From contig JBLKRX010000001.1 of the NCBI GenBank assembly GCA_047608075.1, positions 186,001 through 250,000 of the forward strand: a DNA stretch of 64,000 nucleotides, in the 5' to 3' direction. The notes under the pieces are model-generated. The model searched no databases. It was not told the DNA's origin and worked only from the letters and a program-made list of their open reading frames with translations. Source of the DNA: Ferdinandcohnia humi_A (GTDB lineage: Bacteria > Bacillota > Bacilli > Bacillales > Bacillaceae_L). Below are positions 59,576 through 64,000 of this stretch, one piece after another. Numbering within the stretch: the stretch's first letter is position 1; each line of letters begins with the position of its first letter. The position numbers and the translations under genes are program-made.

Positions 59576-62500
59576 TTATTGATTCAGTGGAGGTAGGTGT
59601 GGTTGAAGCTTATCATGGACACGGATGATTCCCCACATTCCTTGTTCAATATCCCATACGATATTACCGGAACGATACATATAGTCACCAGGGAAATTAT
59701 ATAGTCCTCCTGCACCATAAAATAATTCTAAATCTCTTGCTTTTCCGATTACGTTTTCTCCAAGAAATCCTCTAACTTCAGATTCGATATCCTTCACATC
59801 TAAGCGCCAATAGTGCCCGTGAATGTGAAACGTATGCGATCTTCTTCTCTCAGCAGGAACGATAAGTCTAACTGTTACTGGATCCCCTGGGTATGCTTCA
59901 AATAAAGGAGTTGCAGGATCTCCGAAAATGTCTGAGCTGAATAAATCATCTAAATCTGGATGTGCATCGAATCGATTGATAAGTCTTTCTGTACGATAGT
60001 TAAATCCACGCGAACCTTCATCATAGGTATCCACTTCAATTTCTGCTTCAGGAGGTGGTAGCAGTACTCCATCGATAGGATCAAGAATGAGTTGATTAAA
60101 CTTATTTAATAGTCGAACACCATCATGCATTAAAAGGACGAATTCACGAATGTCTGGTAAAAATGGATTTCGTAGAATTACATTTGCACCACCAGGTCGT
60201 ACTGGCTTTAACGTTTTGGGATCAAGGTATTCTGTTCCTCGCGGCTCTACAATAAAGGCACCGAACGCACCTTGTGAACGATGGTTCCTGATATCTGCCA
60301 TATCCCACATTGGAGTAGCTCCTATAAGTGAATCGGTGAACCATCGATACGTGATTGTCTCTCCTGGTCCAACTGTTTGGTCAGGATTAAAACCGACAGT
60401 TTCTCCACTAGAGGTTTTCACATCATAAAAAAGTCGATGAGCATGTATAGATATACGAAGTGACGGTGGATAAAATGCTTGAGCTTTTACTCGTGGATAA
60501 GGGTAGATGCCGTCTTTAAATGGAAATTTATCAAAATCTAGCAGACTAGTAAGTGTTACCTCAACCAAGTCACCTAGGTTTGCCCGAAGAATAAGCGGTT
60601 CTGGGTTCTTCTTTCCTGATAAAATATCGTTCAAATCTTCTTTAAGCGCAAACACTATACCAAAAGGGTCATGGTCACCAAACGAGTTATACAATATTGG
60701 AGTCTGAAATGCCACTATATTGTACCTTCTAATCGGAGCCCCGTCTGGAACTAATTCAAAAATTCGATCTTGCTCAGTTGGTGGTCCTGGTGGCTTACCA
60801 GTACATTCAGGTAATGGTTCTGTTCGTTTTGGAGGTGGCTCCCGGTCTGGCAACGGGATTAAATCTTCAACTTCCTGATCAAAGGCACGAATCAACCCCC
60901 ATAAGCCTAGCCACAAATCTTCCTCCGTTTCAAAAGTCCATAAATAGTCACCTGAAAATGGAATAAATGTTTCAAACGTAAATGACTCTGAAATTCCAAT
61001 ATGCTGCTGGGACTCTATTCTAGAGTTTAAATCCTTTCTTTCATGAGGCCAACTCAATCCGTGAACATTAAAGCTATGTGATTCTTCATGGGCACCTTGT
61101 AATAATCTAATTCTGATTGAATCACCTTCGTATGCTCTGAATATTGGTGTAACAGGATCACCTGCAACGAATGAACTAAAGGAGTATGCTGGATCATTGT
61201 CTTTACCTAGACGGAATTGCAGTGGATCATTTTTATAATTTACTCCAAATATTCCCGGATCATCTTCTGAACCAGGGAAGGCTGCAGGTTCTATCGGATT
61301 GCCGTTTTTGTCAAACAAGAATGCAAAATCCTGTGCAAAAATGACATAGTCACGGTAGTCTGGGATAAGTGGATTTGTTGCAGTAACCTCTGTTCCACGT
61401 CTAGTTGGCTCACCTGTTTTAGAATCCAATACTGCTGTAAATCGAGGGTGTACAACACCTGAACCAAATATCCCATGCTGTTGATGAGAATTTGGAAAGA
61501 GGTGATCATGGAAGAACCATGCCTTAAGTTCAACATCTGCAAAATATTCGTAACGAATTGTTTCTCCAGGAAGAACAGCTGAATCGTAGTTCCAGCCAAC
61601 ATTTGCACCATCCGCAACAAGAACATCGAATTTAACAAAGTGAATATGGAATCCTGTCTCATATGTTCTTGTAACAAGCTGAAATGCATCACCGTCTAAA
61701 ATATGAGGCAATCGATTTGTAAAATTAATGCGGAGACACGTATTTGCAGGTGCATGAAACACGAGTGGTTCAGGTTGTTTTCGTCCCGAACAAACATCAT
61801 CAATGTCCTCATCCAGAATGATAATTCTACCTTTTGGATCATGCCAGCCTTGGCGATTGTACACAAGTGGTAATTCAATATAAGACACATTAAATTCTAA
61901 TATATTTGGATTTTGCAAGCATGGATCAACAAAAACAGCACCAGGTCTTGCATTTGGAACGGCCGCATTTGCTTCAAGCTCTGTTAAATCTCTACCACCA
62001 ACAATTCCTAGAGGCGGTCTTGGTGCCTTAAAGCCTACCTTTCCAGGGATAAAGTTTGGAAAGCCTGGACGTTCCTTCGTTGGTCTTGGTGGTGCAGGTC
62101 TGTCTGGTAAAGGCTGTAGTGCAGCGATAGGAACACCATTTGGATAGCATTGACTGCCATCCTGCAAAGTATTAAAAATTCGGTTCATTCCCCACATACC
62201 TGCAGCGAAATGAGGATAGAGATGGCAGTGGATGATAGCATCACCAATTGCCCCTTGAAGACTTCCCAGACCGTAAAGAGGCTGCACATTGTAATGCGCT
62301 TGTGGACTGATAGCTTGGGCATCAACTAGTTCTGATTCAAGATTTTGTGGATCGCTTAACCATTGATGAACATGATAATGGAATACGTGAGTTTCTTTCA
62401 TCCCACCGTGAATAAGCCGAATCATCGCGGGATCGCCTACATATCCTCTGAATATCGGTGTTGCTGGATCACCAAACACCCATGAATCATGATGAACCTC

Positions 62501-63229
62501 TTCCCCTTCGCAGTCCGGGCTAACGACTCCTTCCTCAATTAATCTAGCTCGATTATATTCAGGCTCAAATCGGTAGTTTACTCCATGGAATGATTCAGCA
62601 TCCTGGTTTGTTCTTGGATTTATTGGTCGATTACCGGTTATATCATCGACTTCCAATTCATCATGGAAAATCCAGGCATATTCTCGGAAAGATGGCAATA
62701 ACGGATGGTGTACATCTGCAAACACTCCACTATTTAACGGCCCACCTGTTACAGGATCTGTCCAAGATGAACCTCGCTTTTCAACAAATAATGCTCCAAA
62801 TAATCCATGAATATTTGAACCATTTTCACCGCTTGATGGATTGCCTAAATCTGAAAAATAGCTGATTCCTTCAAGATTTGTCTTTAAGCGGTATAAAATC
62901 TTTCCACCTGTCGGAACAGTCGTGTCACGATTAAAGCCTGCATCTGCTCCGTCTGAATGTAGTACATCATAATCGACTTCTTGAAAGTGCATACCAGTGG
63001 CAAATGGCAATTTATTTTCAAATAAAATATCGACAACATCTCCTGCATTCGCACGAATAACAAGTGGCTGCACAAGTTCTACTGGTGTGAATGGATTTTT
63101 GCGAACAAGATCTTTCACTTTTTTTTCATTTTCTTTTAATACATACATATTTCCATCTGGGTCATGTTCGCCGAAATTATTCACAACAATTCTGATTGGA
63201 ATAGCGACGACATGATAGGATCGTTTCAT
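59576..63229 (-). CDS. mnxG: Large multicopper oxidase, MnxG-type Mn(II) oxidase
   Basis: This 1217-residue protein is the same length as the MnxG of Mn-oxidising Bacillus spores. Six cupredoxin-like domains are visible as three pairs. Copper-ligand motifs include THVFHYHVHQW and DAIIHCHLYPHFAAGMWG (type 1/trinuclear, near 283 and 333), TGFHIHFVKFD near 530, WFFHDHLFP near 573, SHSFNVHGL near 720 and SHTFHIHGHYWRL near 1145. It oxidises Mn(II) to MnO2 on the exosporium. Ribosome site AAGGAGG. It follows a partial gene with a 70-base gap. I assign it by length and motif pattern. Confidence 0.88.
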   Translation of the reverse strand: MKRSYHVVAIPIRIVVNNFGEHDPDGNMYVLKENEKKVKDLVRKNPFTPVELVQPLVIRANAGDVVDILFENKLPFATGMHFQEVDYDVLHSDGADAGFNRDTTVPTGGKILYRLKTNLEGISYFSDLGNPSSGENGSNIHGLFGALFVEKRGSSWTDPVTGGPLNSGVFADVHHPLLPSFREYAWIFHDELEVDDITGNRPINPRTNQDAESFHGVNYRFEPEYNRARLIEEGVVSPDCEGEEVHHDSWVFGDPATPIFRGYVGDPAMIRLIHGGMKETHVFHYHVHQWLSDPQNLESELVDAQAISPQAHYNVQPLYGLGSLQGAIGDAIIHCHLYPHFAAGMWGMNRIFNTLQDGSQCYPNGVPIAALQPLPDRPAPPRPTKERPGFPNFIPGKVGFKAPRPPLGIVGGRDLTELEANAAVPNARPGAVFVDPCLQNPNILEFNVSYIELPLVYNRQGWHDPKGRIIILDEDIDDVCSGRKQPEPLVFHAPANTCLRINFTNRLPHILDGDAFQLVTRTYETGFHIHFVKFDVLVADGANVGWNYDSAVLPGETIRYEYFADVELKAWFFHDHLFPNSHQQHGIFGSGVVHPRFTAVLDSKTGEPTRRGTEVTATNPLIPDYRDYVIFAQDFAFLFDKNGNPIEPAAFPGSEDDPGIFGVNYKNDPLQFRLGKDNDPAYSFSSFVAGDPVTPIFRAYEGDSIRIRLLQGAHEESHSFNVHGLSWPHERKDLNSRIESQQHIGISESFTFETFIPFSGDYLWTFETEEDLWLGLWGLIRAFDQEVEDLIPLPDREPPPKRTEPLPECTGKPPGPPTEQDRIFELVPDGAPIRRYNIVAFQTPILYNSFGDHDPFGIVFALKEDLNDILSGKKNPEPLILRANLGDLVEVTLTSLLDFDKFPFKDGIYPYPRVKAQAFYPPSLRISIHAHRLFYDVKTSSGETVGFNPDQTVGPGETITYRWFTDSLIGATPMWDMADIRNHRSQGAFGAFIVEPRGTEYLDPKTLKPVRPGGANVILRNPFLPDIREFVLLMHDGVRLLNKFNQLILDPIDGVLLPPPEAEIEVDTYDEGSRGFNYRTERLINRFDAHPDLDDLFSSDIFGDPATPLFEAYPGDPVTVRLIVPAERRRSHTFHIHGHYWRLDVKDIESEVRGFLGENVIGKARDLELFYGAGGLYNFPGDYMYRSGNIVWDIEQGMWGIIRVHDKLQPHLPPLNQ

Positions 63230-63299
63230 TTATTTTCCTCCTTCCATTGATTCTTAGAAAGTCTATTTGATATAAAAGGCTGCACATTGTGCAACCCAT

Positions 63300-64000
63300 T
63301 TAGTCAAGTACGGTGATAAAACAAATATTGTCTAGTGGAATTTCCCGATTATTTTCTTTTATTTTTATCGTGAGTGATTCCTCATGAACTTCACTAATAT
63401 TACCTACCATGCTTTCTCCGTCTATATTTACTTTTACTTTCTTGCTAACAAGGACAAGGATATATATTGTCAACCGTAGTCTAAAGAAAATTTGGATTAG
63501 CTCTGGGGAGGAAGCAACCTTTTCTCCAAAGTTGAATGTTATCGCTCTTCTGAGACAAGGCTCGATATCAAGAAGCTGTGGTTCATCGATAGGTTCTGCA
63601 AAACGCCCTTTATCTAGATTTATTAATTTTATTTTTTCAAAAGGGATAATGACCTCTCGATCATTCCTATTTCGAATGACAACAAAATCGAATCCAACGA
63701 GAAAAACTCTTCCTGCTCTGATGGTATTTTTTTCTGGATTCTTCGCTAATGGACAATCTATTTCAATACTTACCTCTTGACCGACTAGCCCATCAAATGC
63801 TCTTTGAAAAATTTCATTTGGTTCTCTCTGCTCAGACAATGCAAGATTAAGAAGTAATTGGTTTGCCAAAGCAATTCTCTCCTCTAGCTCTTCCAATTCA
63901 TCTAAAGGTAAACAACTATTAGGGGAAGGAAATTTCGGTTCCTTTTTACGGCGCGGACAGCAATCTTCAGGGATACAAAAATCATCAGGGGCATTTACTG
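63300..64000 (-). CDS. Spore-surface-type protein with a small beta-barrel-like domain, upstream of mnxG (5' end outside window)
   Basis: The frame is open through the window edge, so the TTG at 63896 is not the start; upstream codons give CIPEDCCPRRKKEPKFPSP. At least 233 residues. It has a helix ALANQLLLNLALSEQ, then LVGQEVSIEID with FLVGFDFVVIRN and EKIKLINLD, matching the domain in the 56243 protein, and a second similar half (KKVKVNIDGESMVG, ITVLD). It sits where mnxF lies before mnxG in Bacillus SG-1, but I cannot say whether it is related to MnxF. Confidence 0.65.
   Translation of the reverse strand, partial: VNAPDDFCIPEDCCPRRKKEPKFPSPNSCLPLDELEELEERIALANQLLLNLALSEQREPNEIFQRAFDGLVGQEVSIEIDCPLAKNPEKNTIRAGRVFLVGFDFVVIRNRNDREVIIPFEKIKLINLDKGRFAEPIDEPQLLDIEPCLRRAITFNFGEKVASSPELIQIFFRLRLTIYILVLVSKKVKVNIDGESMVGNISEVHEESLTIKIKENNREIPLDNICFITVLD

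Noticed and set aside
61291..61890. 133- and 64-residue frames inside mnxG
   Set aside because: Alternative frames of the oxidase gene with no ribosome sites; the mnxG frame is intact throughout.

Overview
The window is about 64 kb of AT-rich DNA from an endospore-forming Bacillaceae species (Bacillus in the broad sense). The evidence is a full-length SpoVIF, a YjcZ-type protein, two sets of CotF/Yra spore proteins, several matches to the mother-cell sigma-K promoter pattern (AC, 17 bases, CATANNNTA), the opuA operon, ccdA and yjcFGH. Gene lengths and order often match Bacillus subtilis, but the genus cannot be fixed from this sequence alone. No phage, CRISPR array, rRNA or intact insertion sequence was seen.

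Left part (1-22 kb): the 5' part of an RND efflux pump; a 52-bp tandem repeat; the glycine betaine importer opuA-ABC with a GbsR-type regulator; a candidate peptide quorum-sensing pair (NprR-like receptor plus a 42-residue pro-peptide); a PTS EIIA; an RsgA GTPase; two divergent MFS exporters with an ArsR-like regulator and a 26-bp perfect palindrome; an SRAP/HMCES protein; the yraD/E, yraG/F and adhB spore cluster; an M20 peptidase; an EamA transporter; and an SgrR-like regulator.

Middle (22-42 kb): a tightly overlapping five-gene operon that looks like an undescribed exopolysaccharide or surface-polymer system. It encodes a degenerate REC-GGDEF-REC regulator, a membrane HEAT-repeat protein, a processive-type GT2 glycosyltransferase, an anchored exported protein of unknown fold, and a membrane protein with four tandem phosphatase-like domains of which only the first keeps the Cys-x5-Arg signature. 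Next comes a sugar ABC transporter bounded by an intact tRNA-Val and a 3'-half tRNA-Val copy, with a broken PfkB kinase and LacI-type operators: probably the scar of an integrated element. A c-di-AMP (ydaO/yuaA) riboswitch precedes a glutamate/dicarboxylate symporter. The yjcH-yjcG-yjcF, spoVIF, yjcZ, DUF421 and ccdA genes follow.

Right part (42-64 kb): what appears to be a spore-surface module. It holds ATP sulfurylase (sat), APS kinase (cysC), four sulfotransferases, a tandem GT2, a kinase-like protein, dTDP-rhamnose genes (rfbA, rfbC, an rfbD-like gene; no rfbB seen), an SDR epimerase and an LhgO-like oxidase. Sigma-K-like promoters precede rfbA-rfbC-cysC and the first sulfotransferase. 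Alongside lie a CotY/CotZ/ExsY-like crust protein, three His/Cys-rich proteins, and a 1217-residue multicopper oxidase of the MnxG (Mn(II)-oxidising) type. The simplest reading is that the mother cell makes PAPS and sulfates a rhamnose-containing spore-surface glycan, in the same layer that carries metal-binding proteins and the manganese oxidase.
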